64,000 nucleotides of DNA from positions 57,429-121,428 of the forward strand of contig CAMDTN010000003.1 in NCBI GenBank assembly GCA_945907755.1. The letters are read 5' to 3'. Positions 42,356 through 52,081 of the stretch are shown one piece after another. This DNA is from Singulisphaera sp. GP187. GTDB taxonomy: Bacteria; Planctomycetota; GCA-002687715. Made by a program: the position numbers and the translations under genes. The notes beneath the pieces were generated by a model. It was not told where the DNA came from. It made no database searches and saw only the letters and a list, made by a program, of their open reading frames with translations. Positions within the stretch are counted from its first letter, which is position 1, and every line of letters begins with the position of its first letter.

Positions 42356-43443
42356 GAGGCGGCTCCGGCAGCAGAGCGGCGCGCTCCGTGCTTGCGATTG
42401 CGATAGACCCACGCGAGGACTTTGGCCACGGCGCGGAAGAGTTCTTCAGGGATGGTGCGACCGACTTTCACGCTGCGGTAAAGCTGACGGGCCAGTGGCG
42501 GTTCACTTTTCACCGGCACGCCTGCGCGTGTGGCGATGTCAACGATTTTGAGGGCCATGAAATCCATGCCCTTGGCTACGACGCGCGGCGCGTTGTCTTT
42601 GCCGTTCTCGTAGCGCAACGCAACGGCATAGTGCGTCGGATTGCGCACGACCACAGTGGCCTTCTTCACATCTTCGAACATGCGACTGCGCGCCATCTGG
42701 CGCTGGATCTGACGGATGCGGGCTTTGATCTTCGGGTCGCCATCAGATTGCCGGTGCTCTTCTTTGACCTCTTCCTTGGTCATCATCATGTCTTTGGCGT
42801 GGCGGAAGCGCTGCCAAAACACATCGATGAGCGCCAGCGCCAACATGAAGGCCGCGGTGCGCAGCCCAAGATCCAGCGTGGTTTCAGCGACAAATGCTGC
42901 TTGTGCGCCCAGGCCGCACTCCGAGGCGTAGCGCGCATCCATCAACAAAGTGTCCAGTGCTGACCAGCACACACCCACCAACGCGGCGCACTTCACCATC
43001 GAAATGGCCACCGACATGATGCTGCGCGTTGAAAACAAGCGCTTGAATCCAGTGATCGGATTCAGCTTGTTCATGTCCGGCTGCACGCGCTCCATGTTGA
43101 AAGAGAAACCCACTTGCATGTGGGCTGCGACCAGCGAAGCGGCCACCACAGTCAGCAGCAGCGGCATCAGAATCATGATGCCTGTGCCGAAACTGTCGGC
43201 CAGCACGCTGCCAATGTTGGTTGGGTTCACGGAACGGAATGCTTGCAACGAGAAGGCTCGTTCGAACAGTGCGCTCAATTCTGCGGCCGCATTGCCGCCG
43301 CCCATTTTCATGGCCCAGAGCACCAACAGCAGCAACAGCGCGCCGCCGAGTTCCCGCGAATACGCAATCTGCCCCTTCTGTGCGGCGTCTTCCAAGCGCT
43401 TGAAGGTGGCGTCCTCTGTCCGTTCTTGTGCGCTGTCGCTCAT
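42352..43443 (-). CDS. flhB: FlhB, export gate and substrate-specificity switch
   Basis: The 363-residue protein starts at MSDSAQERTEDATFKRLEDA, in a TAATG junction with fliR. It has four membrane helices and a cytoplasmic domain with the autocleavage site NPTH (in VVVRNPTHYAVALRYENG). Cleavage there, together with FliK, switches export from hook to filament proteins. The C-terminus RVVAKGMDFMALKIVDIATR and VPVKSEPPLARQLYRSVKVG are typical. Confidence 0.97.
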   Translation of the reverse strand: MSDSAQERTEDATFKRLEDAAQKGQIAYSRELGGALLLLLVLWAMKMGGGNAAAELSALFERAFSLQAFRSVNPTNIGSVLADSFGTGIMILMPLLLTVVAASLVAAHMQVGFSFNMERVQPDMNKLNPITGFKRLFSTRSIMSVAISMVKCAALVGVCWSALDTLLMDARYASECGLGAQAAFVAETTLDLGLRTAAFMLALALIDVFWQRFRHAKDMMMTKEEVKEEHRQSDGDPKIKARIRQIQRQMARSRMFEDVKKATVVVRNPTHYAVALRYENGKDNAPRVVAKGMDFMALKIVDIATRAGVPVKSEPPLARQLYRSVKVGRTIPEELFRAVAKVLAWVYRNRKHGARRSAAGAAS

Positions 43444-44234
43444 TAGGAAGCGCCTCCGGCGAAGGTCATCAATTGTTCGCCTGCGCGATCGAGGAACACT
43501 CCGAAGCTGGTCGAGAAATCTGGCAGGAACAGGAACATCAGGCCAAAGCCGGCCAACAAGCGGATGGGATAGCTCGCTTCCAACACGTGCAGCGCGGGGG
43601 CCACTTTGGCAAGCAGCGCGATGCACGCGGTAACGATCATCAGAATCAGCAACGCAGGCCCCGCCATGCGGAATGCTGCGGTCACCATGTCGCTACTGAA
43701 GGCCATCAAGCCGTCGATGAGGCTCTCGGTGAAAACGAACGAGCCCGGAGGCACATGTTCGTACGAATGCAGCAGCGCGGCCAACACCAACTTGTGCCCG
43801 CCGGCGCAGAAGAACAGCACGAAGGACAGCGACTGCCACAGATTGGCCACGGGCGTTTGCGACGCCTTGGTCATCGGGTCCAACTGCGAGGCCATGTTCA
43901 ATCCCATTTCGCTGGCCACGAGCCCGCCCGCTGTGCGCACGGCTTCAAACACCAAGGACATGGTGAAGCCGAGCAGCAATCCGAACAGAACTTCGCGCAT
44001 CACCAACAGCGTGGCATTAAACACATCTTGCGGCAGAGGAGGGGCCTCCATGTCCGCCCGCGCAGCGGCGGCAGAGAAACCCAGCACCGATGCCAAGCCC
44101 AGTTTCACGAAGCGCGCGCCAGCGCCCTGACCAAACACCGGCAGCACCCAGAAAATGGCCAACGCCCGCAGCACATGCAGCAGCGGGCCAGCCAGTAGGC
44201 GTTCGAGTTCAGTGTTGGTGACAGGTAAATCCAC
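43443..44234 (-). CDS. fliR: FliR, export gate protein
   Basis: The 263-residue protein has about six membrane segments and the family motifs FWVLPVFGQGAGARFVKLGL, REVLFGLLLGFTMSLVFEAV and GGLVASEMGLNMASQLDPMT. With FliP and FliQ it makes the helical export channel. Its TAA overlaps the flhB ATG. It lies seven bases after fliQ. Confidence 0.96.
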   Translation of the reverse strand: MDLPVTNTELERLLAGPLLHVLRALAIFWVLPVFGQGAGARFVKLGLASVLGFSAAAARADMEAPPLPQDVFNATLLVMREVLFGLLLGFTMSLVFEAVRTAGGLVASEMGLNMASQLDPMTKASQTPVANLWQSLSFVLFFCAGGHKLVLAALLHSYEHVPPGSFVFTESLIDGLMAFSSDMVTAAFRMAGPALLILMIVTACIALLAKVAPALHVLEASYPIRLLAGFGLMFLFLPDFSTSFGVFLDRAGEQLMTFAGGAS

Positions 44235-44241
44235 AGCGGCC

Positions 44242-44505
44242 TTACAGCGTGCTCATTTGCGCGAAGGTCGCGCGTGTGAAGCCCAAGATGGTTTCGATCA
44301 TCCAAGGCATCAGCAGCACCAGAGTCAGTGCCACTGCGAGCATCTTGGGAATCTGCGACAGCGTTTGCTCTTGCACCGATGTTGCGGCTTGCACGATGGC
44401 GACCACCAACCCCACCACCAGCCCGACGATCAGCACCGGCGCCGCTAGCAGCATCGTCGTCCACAAAGTTTCGCGGGCAATGCCCACTACAGATTCAGGG
44501 GTCAT
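44242..44505 (-). CDS. fliQ: FliQ, export gate protein
   Basis: The 87-residue protein starts at MTPESVVGIARETLWTTMLL with an AAAGG upstream. It has two membrane hairpin segments (APVLIVGLVVGLVVAIVQAA, then TSVQEQTLSQIPKMLAVALT, VLLMPWMIETILGF). Length and motif are those of the family. It lies eleven bases after fliP. Confidence 0.95.
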   Translation of the reverse strand: MTPESVVGIARETLWTTMLLAAPVLIVGLVVGLVVAIVQAATSVQEQTLSQIPKMLAVALTLVLLMPWMIETILGFTRATFAQMSTL

Positions 44506-44516
44506 GGTTGTGCCTT

Positions 44517-45338
44517 TCAGCTTTGGAAGCTCACGAACAACGAGCGCACCACCAAATCCCAGCCGTCCACCAGGACGAACAACAAGATCTTGAAGGGCGT
44601 GGAGATAATCACGGGTGGCAACATGAACATGCCCATGCTGAGCAGCACGCTGGCCACCACCAGATCCACAATCAGGAAGGGCAGATAGACGAGGAAGCCC
44701 ATTTGGAATGCGGTGCGCAATTCGGACAGCGCGTAGGCGGGGATGAGGATGCGCAGCGGCAAATCGTTGGCCGTTTCTGGCACTGGCGTTTGCGTCAGCT
44801 CGACCATCATCAGCAAGTCTTCGTCGCGCGTTTGCGCGGACAGAAACTGCGCCAGCTCGTTGCCCGCTAAGTCTGTGGCCACCGAGAGTTTCATTTCCTT
44901 GGCCAAGTAGGGCTGCAGCGCTTTGTCGTTCACCGCTTGAATCACGGGGTTCATGATCACGAGGGTCAAGAAGAATGAGATTCCCAGCAGTACTTGATTG
45001 GGCGGTAGTTCGGGCACGCTCAAGGCGCGGCGCACGAAGGACAGCACGATGATGATGCGCGTGAAGCAAGTCACGGTCATCAACAGCGCGGGCGCCAAGG
45101 CCAGCAATGTCAGCACCAGTGCGATTTGCACCGGAGGCGACAGGTCGTCCAGCACATCGCCGCCCGTGCCGAGAGCATCGGCGGCTTCCATCATGGCGCT
45201 CAGTGGCGCGGGCGCGCTCGGATCGGCGCTAACGGCAGCGCTTGGTGTGGGTGTGGCGGTGCTGGCTGGAATGCCGGCTTCTTGCGCAGTTGCAAAGGCA
45301 CAGCACAGCAGCAATGTTGCGAGGATGCGTGGCATCAT
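44517..45338 (-). CDS. fliP: FliP, export gate protein
   Basis: The 273-residue protein has a cleavable signal peptide (MMPRILATLLLCCAFATAQ) and a low-complexity Ala/Pro/Ser segment. The FliP body follows: TVTCFTRIIIVLSFVRRALS, NQVLLGISFFLTLVIMNPVI, LRILIPAYALSELRTAFQMG and MLPPVIISTPFKILLFVLVD. A good GGAGG lies seven bases before the first ATG and overlaps the fliO end. Confidence 0.97.
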   Translation of the reverse strand: MMPRILATLLLCCAFATAQEAGIPASTATPTPSAAVSADPSAPAPLSAMMEAADALGTGGDVLDDLSPPVQIALVLTLLALAPALLMTVTCFTRIIIVLSFVRRALSVPELPPNQVLLGISFFLTLVIMNPVIQAVNDKALQPYLAKEMKLSVATDLAGNELAQFLSAQTRDEDLLMMVELTQTPVPETANDLPLRILIPAYALSELRTAFQMGFLVYLPFLIVDLVVASVLLSMGMFMLPPVIISTPFKILLFVLVDGWDLVVRSLFVSFQS

Positions 45339-45340
45339 GT

Positions 45341-46087
45341 TCAGGCCTCCAGTTCCACGCTTTGTTCGCGTTCGAGTAAATGACGGAATGCGGCGGGCAC
45401 GCGCTCGGGACGGCCTGCCGCGCGGGTGACGCGCACTGCTGCCTGCGCGGTCACGACGGCTTCGGCATCGGGCACCGGCGCTGAAGCAATGCGCTCGGCT
45501 ACGGCGGCTGCAACCGGCGCGGTTTGAACGGTCTGCACTGCCTCGGGAGCGCTGCCCAGTTCGTCAACGGTGTAGTCCGCGATCAAGTTCACGCCTTCGC
45601 CACCTGATGCAATCAGCAGCGTGCGGCCTTCGAAGGCCACCACATACAGCGCCTTCTTCGGGCCCAGCGAGAGCACATCTTGCAGCTTCAGTTGTTGCTT
45701 GCGGCTGGCTGGCAGCATGCGCGCTTTGCGCATGAACTTGGCGGCCAGGAACAGCGCGCCCACCAATCCGCCTAATAGCGCGATACCAATGACCAGCGCC
45801 TGCACCGGCGAAGTGCCCGATTCCGAAGCCGCCGCTTTTGCGGTGGGCTTGGGGAATGCACGCGGTGTTGGCGCTGCCGTTGTCGGTGTTGCCGTGGTCT
45901 GCGTTGCCACGGCGGCATTGGTTTGGGGCGCCACAATTGCGCGCGGTGCGGCGGGCTCGTTCATGTTGCGCATGACGAGCGTGACGCCGAACAGCAACAG
46001 CGCCATCGCGCCGAAACCCAGCAACAGTTTGGGCACAGCACCGCGCAGAGCAATGCGGCTGGCGATGCGATTTGTAAAAGCTGGCAT
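45341..46087 (-). CDS. fliO: FliO-like export gate assembly protein
   Basis: The 248-residue protein starts at MPAFTNRIASR, chosen because a GGGAGG lies eight bases upstream of it; an ATG two codons earlier is too close. It has a first hydrophobic segment (VPKLLLGFGAMALLLFGVTL), an Ala/Thr/Pro linker and a second membrane segment (ALVIGIALLGGLVGALFLAA). A FliO-type cytoplasmic domain follows (KLQDVLSLGPKKALYVVAFE, GRTLLIASGGEGVNLIADY). It assists FliP ring assembly. A further 70 variable residues follow. It is the first gene of the export operon. Confidence 0.85.
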   Translation of the reverse strand: MPAFTNRIASRIALRGAVPKLLLGFGAMALLLFGVTLVMRNMNEPAAPRAIVAPQTNAAVATQTTATPTTAAPTPRAFPKPTAKAAASESGTSPVQALVIGIALLGGLVGALFLAAKFMRKARMLPASRKQQLKLQDVLSLGPKKALYVVAFEGRTLLIASGGEGVNLIADYTVDELGSAPEAVQTVQTAPVAAAVAERIASAPVPDAEAVVTAQAAVRVTRAAGRPERVPAAFRHLLEREQSVELEA

Positions 46088-46329
46088 GTCCATGCCCTCC
46101 CGTGTGAGCAAGCCCTGTGCCACGGCAAGTTTTTCCTGCCCCTGCCGCATTTCGCAACACTCGCAGCGGGCCGCGCACTTGGGGAGGCGCAGCGGTCGAC
46201 GAAGTGTGAGCCCCCTCTGTCGCGAAGTTGGGCAGTGTTGCGTCTTGCGACGCTGGGCTGTGCTGCGTCGCGCTTTGCGTCACTGCTGCCGATTCAAGTG
46301 TGCTTCGCTCTCTGGTCGATGAAGCCGCA

Positions 46330-46518
46330 ATGTCGGGCTCCAAAGCAGCACAGCGCCACTGGATCGGCGTGCTCTTCGAATGCTGCGGTGTTTACTCGCG
46401 CCTCTGGCGCACCGACGCGCAGCAGGAGTATCGCGGTGCTTGTCCGCGGTGCACGCGTTCGGTTCGCTTAGTGGTTGCGCCCGGCGGCTCCGACGCCCGC
46501 ATCTTCCGCGCTAGCTGA
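46330..46518 (+). CDS. Small zinc-ribbon protein (62 aa)
   Basis: The 62-residue protein MSGSKAAQRHWIGVLFECCG... has two Cys pairs (Cys18-Cys19 and CPRC at 38-41) in a VYSRLWRTDAQQEYRGACPR context and ends GGSDARIFRAS. From memory, planctomycetal genomes hold a family of such short proteins with the same FxCC..CPRC plan; its function is unknown. The coding sequence runs opposite to the kinase gene and the two stop regions overlap by 8 nt. Evidence for coding is the motif pattern only; no strong Shine-Dalgarno is seen. Confidence 0.65.
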   Translation: MSGSKAAQRHWIGVLFECCGVYSRLWRTDAQQEYRGACPRCTRSVRLVVAPGGSDARIFRAS

Positions 46519-49500
46519 GCCGTTCCCATGGGATGTAGGGCGGAATCAGCGCCAAGTCCACTGGGCTGAGCCCTGCGCGCAAGCAACGCCACACGGGGCG
46601 GTGATACAAGGGCAACACAATTGCTTCGCGAGACAGCAGCGCTTCGAATTCCTCGTACAGCTCGCGGCGGGCCAACGCGTCGGCTTCAGAGCGTGCTGCG
46701 GTCAGCAGGCGTTCTATTTCAGGGTTGTTCACAAACGGTGACAGCAAGCCGCTGCCTGGCAAGAACAGTCCGTGCGCAAAACTGTCGGGGTCTGGGAACT
46801 CGGCCAGCCAACGCCCCAACACCAAATCAGCACTGCCCTCATGCAACAAACGGAAGAAGTCTCTGGCGCTGGGTTCGACCAAACGCACGCGCACTCCTTG
46901 GGCACGCAAAGCGCCGAACAATGCAGCCGCCACTCCACGTAATTGTCCGTCGGGCAGCGGGGCCACTAACGCCGACAGTTCTTGTTGCAGCAAGATTTCG
47001 GGCACTTCGTCGACCTCTACCGGGGGAGGCACTTGTTGCGGCACCGCACCAGCCATGCCTGGCGGGATGATGCCGAACGCACGCACTGCGCGGCGCGGAA
47101 TGATTTGCGTGAGCACTCCGGGCAATGACACCATGCGCATCAAACTGCGGCGCGCTGCACTGCTTGCCAGCGGGCCACTGCGAGAATTTGCTGTCAAGAA
47201 CACCGTATTCAATCCGGGAACTTCGTGGAAACCGGCAGATGTCGCTGCATTGGTGCGCAGCGCTTCAGCATCGGTGGCGCCTAAGTTCGACACCATCGCC
47301 CACGCGCCACTGCGAAAACCTTCGAGTGCATCTTGCGCGCGCACGCCGAAGCGGAACTCCAAGGCCTGCACGCCGGGGACATCGCGGCGCCAACCTGTGT
47401 GAGCAGCAAGTTCCAACATGCGTCCGGCTTCCCACGCACGCACGCGGAAGGGGCCCGTGCCGATGGGCATGTAATTGCGACTAGGCGCCACTGTGAGTTC
47501 CGGCAGGATTGCCGTGGAGATGTGGGTCAGCAGCACCGGGAAATGCGGCACCGGTTGCGACAATTCCACAACGAGTTCGTGATCCGAAAGCAATTGCAAT
47601 CCGGCCAGTGCGCGTTGGCGCCCTTGCATGCACTCGTGTGCGCCGCGCACAACATCCAGAATGCAGCCGCTGTCCTTTGACGCGCTGAGCAGGCGCTCGA
47701 AACTGGCGCGCACATCGCGGGTAGTCAATTCGCGCCCGTCATGAAAGCGCACATCTTCGCGCAACTTGATGCGCCAGCGCAACGCGCCCGCTTCGGGTTC
47801 GACGCTGCGTGCCAAGTGTGCGCCCACTGAAGAGCCCCAATGCACTCGCGTGAGCGTGTCGTAGATGCAAGGCAACACCTCCAAGGCGGCGAGGCCGTGG
47901 GCCACGGCGGGGTCCAGGGAAGCGAGTTTTTGCGGCAGCGGCACAGCGATGCGCCCGCTGCGGCGCCGCACCAGTGTTGAAGACGATTCTTCCGCAGCTT
48001 TCCAAGCGAGGCTGTAGTCCAGCGTGCTGCCGCGCAAGCGCAAGCCGCGCACCGTGGCGCCGGACACGATCAGGGTGCTGCCATGGAACAGTGGGGCCAC
48101 GAACGCGTCGCGTCGCAATGCGTCTTCGAAAGCGGCATAGGAACGACTGCGCTCGCCGGCGTCGTGCAAACTGCGCCCTTGCTTGATGTGCGCATCCAGT
48201 TCTTTGCTGCCGCACCAGGCGCGCAACAGTCCGCGCTGCGAATCGAAAAGGCTGCCTGCGAATGTGTCCGGGTCGTCGTGGTCGGCCACCCAACGGCGCA
48301 GCACCAGATCGAATCGCTTGGGCGATTCCATCGCGCTCAAGTAGCCCGCCATGTCGCGCGTGCCCACATGCACTTCAAAGCCGGCGGCCTTCCATTGCGC
48401 CAGCAACCCTTCCAGTAGCGGCCGGTGTTGGTCTAACCACAAAGGGTGAACTGCTGCGCGAAGTTGCAGCGGCACGGCGACACCGTTGTCGATCAACTGG
48501 CGGCGCACAGTGGCTGGGTCGAGAGTAAAAGTTCGGCGGTTTTGGTCGAAGCCCAGAAACCCCGGCGGCAAGATGCCTCCGGCGGGCAACATCTTGCCGC
48601 TGGGCACACCACTTTGCAGCGCACTGACATCCGTGGCCGCGAGGAAATTGCGGCGCAATTCTGCATCGGCGAAGGCGCCACTGTTGGCGCGCAGCACCAC
48701 AAACCAAGTTGAACGATCGCTGCTCTCCAGCGTGCGCACGCCCAAACGCGGATGGGTGAGCACACCCGCGAGGTCTGCCGCGGACAACTCGCGCACCACA
48801 TCCAAGCGGTTGGACTTCAAGCCTTGCGCCATGCTGGCCGACGCCATGCCCGGGCGAAACTCCAGCGCATCCAAGAGCGGTTTCTGTTCGCCCCAGTGTC
48901 CATCGAAGCGCATCAAACGCACCAACGCTGGTTCCCACGATGCAATTTGAAAGCGCCCGGTTCCAGTGAATCCCTGCCCGTTTGCACTGGGCAGCGCGAT
49001 GCCAAGATCTGGTCCGGCCAACAGCGCAGGCAAGATGGGCAGCGGTTCCTTCAGCGTGATCTGCACGACATCTGCCGAAGGTGCGTGAATGCAATTGTGC
49101 TCAAGCGCGCCCAGTTCCGCGCGAATCCAGCCATCAGAATTCGCGATGGCGTGCTCTAACGAGGTTTTGACTGCGGCGGCATCCAGCACACGGCCGTCAT
49201 GAAAACGCACTCCAGAGCGCACCATGATTTCGTAGCGCAGGCCGTCGGCCGACACCGCAAAGCCGAGTGCGAGGTTGGGGGCCACGCGCCCGTGATCGCC
49301 CGGCAAGAACAACGTCTCGTGAATGTGCGAAAGCACTTCAGTGTTGTCACGCGTGCGTGCATGGGCTGGGTCTTGCGCGAGGTCCGGCGACGACAATGCC
49401 ACCGTGAGCGTTCCACCAGTCCGCGATTCTTCGGCGTTCTCTGCACTGGCGGCCGTTGCGGCAGTGCCGCGCAAGATGGCGAGGTTCGATGCCAAGCGTT

Positions 49501-52000
49501 CCAGCCTCGCCGCAAGGCCAATGACCTTCTCGTGCGCAGCTTGTGCCAACGCAGCGCGCCCCCGTGCCACAGCGGCTTCGACATCTTCCATGCGCCGCAA
49601 CACGAACGCACTTTCGGCGCGCAAGAGTTCTGCTTCCGCTCGTGTTTCCGGAGGTCCTGAGGCCACCAAGCGCACGCAATCCTGCGCCGCTTCGTAGGCA
49701 GCGGTGTCGTCGCCATCCGCATGGGCGGAACGCGCCAGCAGCAACAGTGCGCGCGTCTTGCGCGTGTCGTCGCCATGCAGTGCGGCAGTGCTCACCAGCG
49801 CTTGGGCCGCCCTGCGTGCACTTGCTGCGTGGCCAAGGCGCAGTTCCGATTCGGCAAAATGTTCTGCGCGCCGCAACAGCACGCCGGTGGCTTGGCCTGC
49901 GATGGCGTGTTCCACCACCAACGCGAGTGTCGCGGTGCTGGGTTCACCGGCGCGGGCATCCAACTGCTCTGCGGCACGCAGATGAATCAGGCGGCGGCGG
50001 CGCAGCGGCAGCCCTGCGGCCAGCACCGAGCGCATCACCGACGAAGGCATCACTAACCACTCTTCGCCATCGCGGGTGATCTCTTGCAAGTGGCCGCGGT
50101 CAATCAAAGGTGCCAGCGTGCGGTCGGTAGGCTCCGCCCCCAACACAGCACTTAGCGTTTCCAGTGGAAAGTCGTGCCCCAGAACGGCCGCTGCTTGCAG
50201 CAATTCGCGTGCGTCATCGGGCAAGTCGCTGATGCGTTGCTCCACCACATGCCGAACGCTCAACGGCCAGTCTTGTGGCGCGACGCCGGTGCTGGCCACG
50301 AAATGGCCGGCAGCGTTGCGCACCAATGCGCTGGATTCGAGTTGCGTGCGAAGGATTTCGAGCGTGAAGAACGGATTGCCATCGGTGACCGCATACAGCT
50401 TCTCGACAAAGCCATCGTCTTCCATGCTGCCGCCGAGAAACCCTTCGACCAGCAGGCGAAAACTGCCGCGGTCCAGCGGCCCTAGACGCAACGCGCTGAA
50501 ATGTTCTTTGCCCGCGAATGCTGCTTGCAGGCGCGCCGCAAGAGCGCGCGGATCGCGGCCGCTCTCGATGACAGACACGACGAAGAGGACCGGCAGGTGG
50601 GCCAGCCGCAACATCAAGTTGCTAAAGAGTTCGGTGGGCACCGCTGCGGTGTGGCAGTCGTCCAAGTGCAGCACCATCGGCATGCCTGCCAGCGCGAAGA
50701 GGCGTCCGAGCGCTTCGGCCAGTGGTACAGGTGTGCTGCCGCCCGCCCATGTGGGCCCCGTGCCGCTTTCGGATTCGCCAGTGTCCGACCAATCCAGCGA
50801 TGGCAGTGCCGCGCGCAGCGTCGGCCTCAGCGCGCGCAGTTGTGCTTCGGCTTGCGGGCGCAAGCTGTGCAATTCAATGGTGAAGTTGCGCACCAATTGT
50901 GCCCATGCGGCTTCAGCATCACCGCTGAAGCGCGTTTCTACGAACAGTGCGCGGCGAGTGCGCACTTGCTCGGCGAACTCTGAAACCAAGCGCGAGCGCC
51001 CCGTGCCAGGATCGCCGCTGAGTAAACACAGTTGCGCGTTGCTTGTACAAGCACTGTCGAAAGCGGCGGCGAGCGCGGTGTATTCCTTTTCGCGCCCAAC
51101 GAACACACCCAGTGCTTGCGTGTCGTTGGCTTGTTTTTGCGGGCGTTTGAGCAACTGAGACGACAGCGCGTCGCCGCTGAGCCGCTGCTGCGCGGCGCGC
51201 AAGCCAGAAGCAATCAGTGCAGCGTGGGCTGGGCGGTCTTCCTTGCGCTTGGCGAGGCACGCGAGGATCAGTTGTTCCAATTCGTGGTCGAGGCTTAGGC
51301 CCGAGCGTGCAAACGAGCGCGGCACTTCGTGCAAGATGCGATGCAGCACAGCATCTTGTTCGCCGCGGAAGGGTGGGCGCCCCAAGATGGACTCATACAG
51401 CAGCACACCCAGCGCGTACAAGTCTGCGGACGCATCCACTTCTTCGCCGCGCACCTGTTCGGGGGACAGGTAAGCCAATGTGCCGATCATGAAGCCGCTG
51501 CGCGTGATGTGCGCGTCGCCGCGGCTGCGAGCAAGGCCGAAGTCCATAACGCGCGCGCGCAGGCGGCCGCCCTCTTCGCGCGACACCATGACATTGCCGG
51601 GTTTCAAATCGCGGTGCAGCACGCCGTGGGCATGGCAATAGGCAACGGCCTCTGCTACTTGCACGCCGGTTTCCAAAACATCGCCGAGGGCGAGGTCGCC
51701 GTTCTTCACATGGTCGCGCAGGGTGGTTCCTGGCAGCAGCGGCATCACAAACCACACGCCTTCGTCGTCGCGCCCTAAGTCGTGCACGGGCACGATGCCG
51801 GGATGGTCCATGCGGGCCACCGTGCGCGCTTCGCGCAACACGCGCTCTTCGGCTTCAGGAGTGAGCGTTGAGCGCGGCACGATCTTCACAGCGACATCGC
51901 GTTCCAACAGTAGGTCGCGCGCGGCGTACACCACGCCCATGCCGCCTCGGCCAAGCTCCGAGACCACGCGATATCTACCTTGTAGGGTCCTGCCAATCAT
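46511..52000 (-). CDS. Ser/Thr protein kinase - AAA-type ATPase - two SBP_bac_5 domains (giant fusion)
   Basis: The 1829-residue protein has an N-terminal Hanks-type kinase (residues about 10-265) with every catalytic residue: the Gly loop GRGGMGVVY, Lys39, Glu57, HRD at 129-131, Asn136 and DFG at 153-155. Residues about 298-850 are an AAA_16-type ATPase region with FVGREKEYTALAAAF, a Walker A GDPGTGRSR (Arg in place of the usual Lys) and Walker B MVLHLDD, then helical TPR-like repeats. Residues about 860-1340 and 1347-1829 are two oligopeptide/nickel-type substrate-binding domains (SBP_bac_5; both with VRFHDGR, and FDLVLRRWVADHDDPDTFAG / ADLVLGRWLAEFPDPDSFAH). There is no signal peptide or membrane segment, so the binding domains must be cytoplasmic. 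I infer a kinase controlled by binding of a small ligand, perhaps a peptide. Confidence 0.9.
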   Translation of the reverse strand: MIGRTLQGRYRVVSELGRGGMGVVYAARDLLLERDVAVKIVPRSTLTPEAEERVLREARTVARMDHPGIVPVHDLGRDDEGVWFVMPLLPGTTLRDHVKNGDLALGDVLETGVQVAEAVAYCHAHGVLHRDLKPGNVMVSREEGGRLRARVMDFGLARSRGDAHITRSGFMIGTLAYLSPEQVRGEEVDASADLYALGVLLYESILGRPPFRGEQDAVLHRILHEVPRSFARSGLSLDHELEQLILACLAKRKEDRPAHAALIASGLRAAQQRLSGDALSSQLLKRPQKQANDTQALGVFVGREKEYTALAAAFDSACTSNAQLCLLSGDPGTGRSRLVSEFAEQVRTRRALFVETRFSGDAEAAWAQLVRNFTIELHSLRPQAEAQLRALRPTLRAALPSLDWSDTGESESGTGPTWAGGSTPVPLAEALGRLFALAGMPMVLHLDDCHTAAVPTELFSNLMLRLAHLPVLFVVSVIESGRDPRALAARLQAAFAGKEHFSALRLGPLDRGSFRLLVEGFLGGSMEDDGFVEKLYAVTDGNPFFTLEILRTQLESSALVRNAAGHFVASTGVAPQDWPLSVRHVVEQRISDLPDDARELLQAAAVLGHDFPLETLSAVLGAEPTDRTLAPLIDRGHLQEITRDGEEWLVMPSSVMRSVLAAGLPLRRRRLIHLRAAEQLDARAGEPSTATLALVVEHAIAGQATGVLLRRAEHFAESELRLGHAASARRAAQALVSTAALHGDDTRKTRALLLLARSAHADGDDTAAYEAAQDCVRLVASGPPETRAEAELLRAESAFVLRRMEDVEAAVARGRAALAQAAHEKVIGLAARLERLASNLAILRGTAATAASAENAEESRTGGTLTVALSSPDLAQDPAHARTRDNTEVLSHIHETLFLPGDHGRVAPNLALGFAVSADGLRYEIMVRSGVRFHDGRVLDAAAVKTSLEHAIANSDGWIRAELGALEHNCIHAPSADVVQITLKEPLPILPALLAGPDLGIALPSANGQGFTGTGRFQIASWEPALVRLMRFDGHWGEQKPLLDALEFRPGMASASMAQGLKSNRLDVVRELSAADLAGVLTHPRLGVRTLESSDRSTWFVVLRANSGAFADAELRRNFLAATDVSALQSGVPSGKMLPAGGILPPGFLGFDQNRRTFTLDPATVRRQLIDNGVAVPLQLRAAVHPLWLDQHRPLLEGLLAQWKAAGFEVHVGTRDMAGYLSAMESPKRFDLVLRRWVADHDDPDTFAGSLFDSQRGLLRAWCGSKELDAHIKQGRSLHDAGERSRSYAAFEDALRRDAFVAPLFHGSTLIVSGATVRGLRLRGSTLDYSLAWKAAEESSSTLVRRRSGRIAVPLPQKLASLDPAVAHGLAALEVLPCIYDTLTRVHWGSSVGAHLARSVEPEAGALRWRIKLREDVRFHDGRELTTRDVRASFERLLSASKDSGCILDVVRGAHECMQGRQRALAGLQLLSDHELVVELSQPVPHFPVLLTHISTAILPELTVAPSRNYMPIGTGPFRVRAWEAGRMLELAAHTGWRRDVPGVQALEFRFGVRAQDALEGFRSGAWAMVSNLGATDAEALRTNAATSAGFHEVPGLNTVFLTANSRSGPLASSAARRSLMRMVSLPGVLTQIIPRRAVRAFGIIPPGMAGAVPQQVPPPVEVDEVPEILLQQELSALVAPLPDGQLRGVAAALFGALRAQGVRVRLVEPSARDFFRLLHEGSADLVLGRWLAEFPDPDSFAHGLFLPGSGLLSPFVNNPEIERLLTAARSEADALARRELYEEFEALLSREAIVLPLYHRPVWRCLRAGLSPVDLALIPPYIPWERLS

Positions 52001-52081
52001 GGTTTTGCCGTGGCGTCATCGTCCCCGTTGTTGCGCGGGCATGTCAAGTAGGCCCGAACCAGTGGCTGCGGCGGACAAAGG

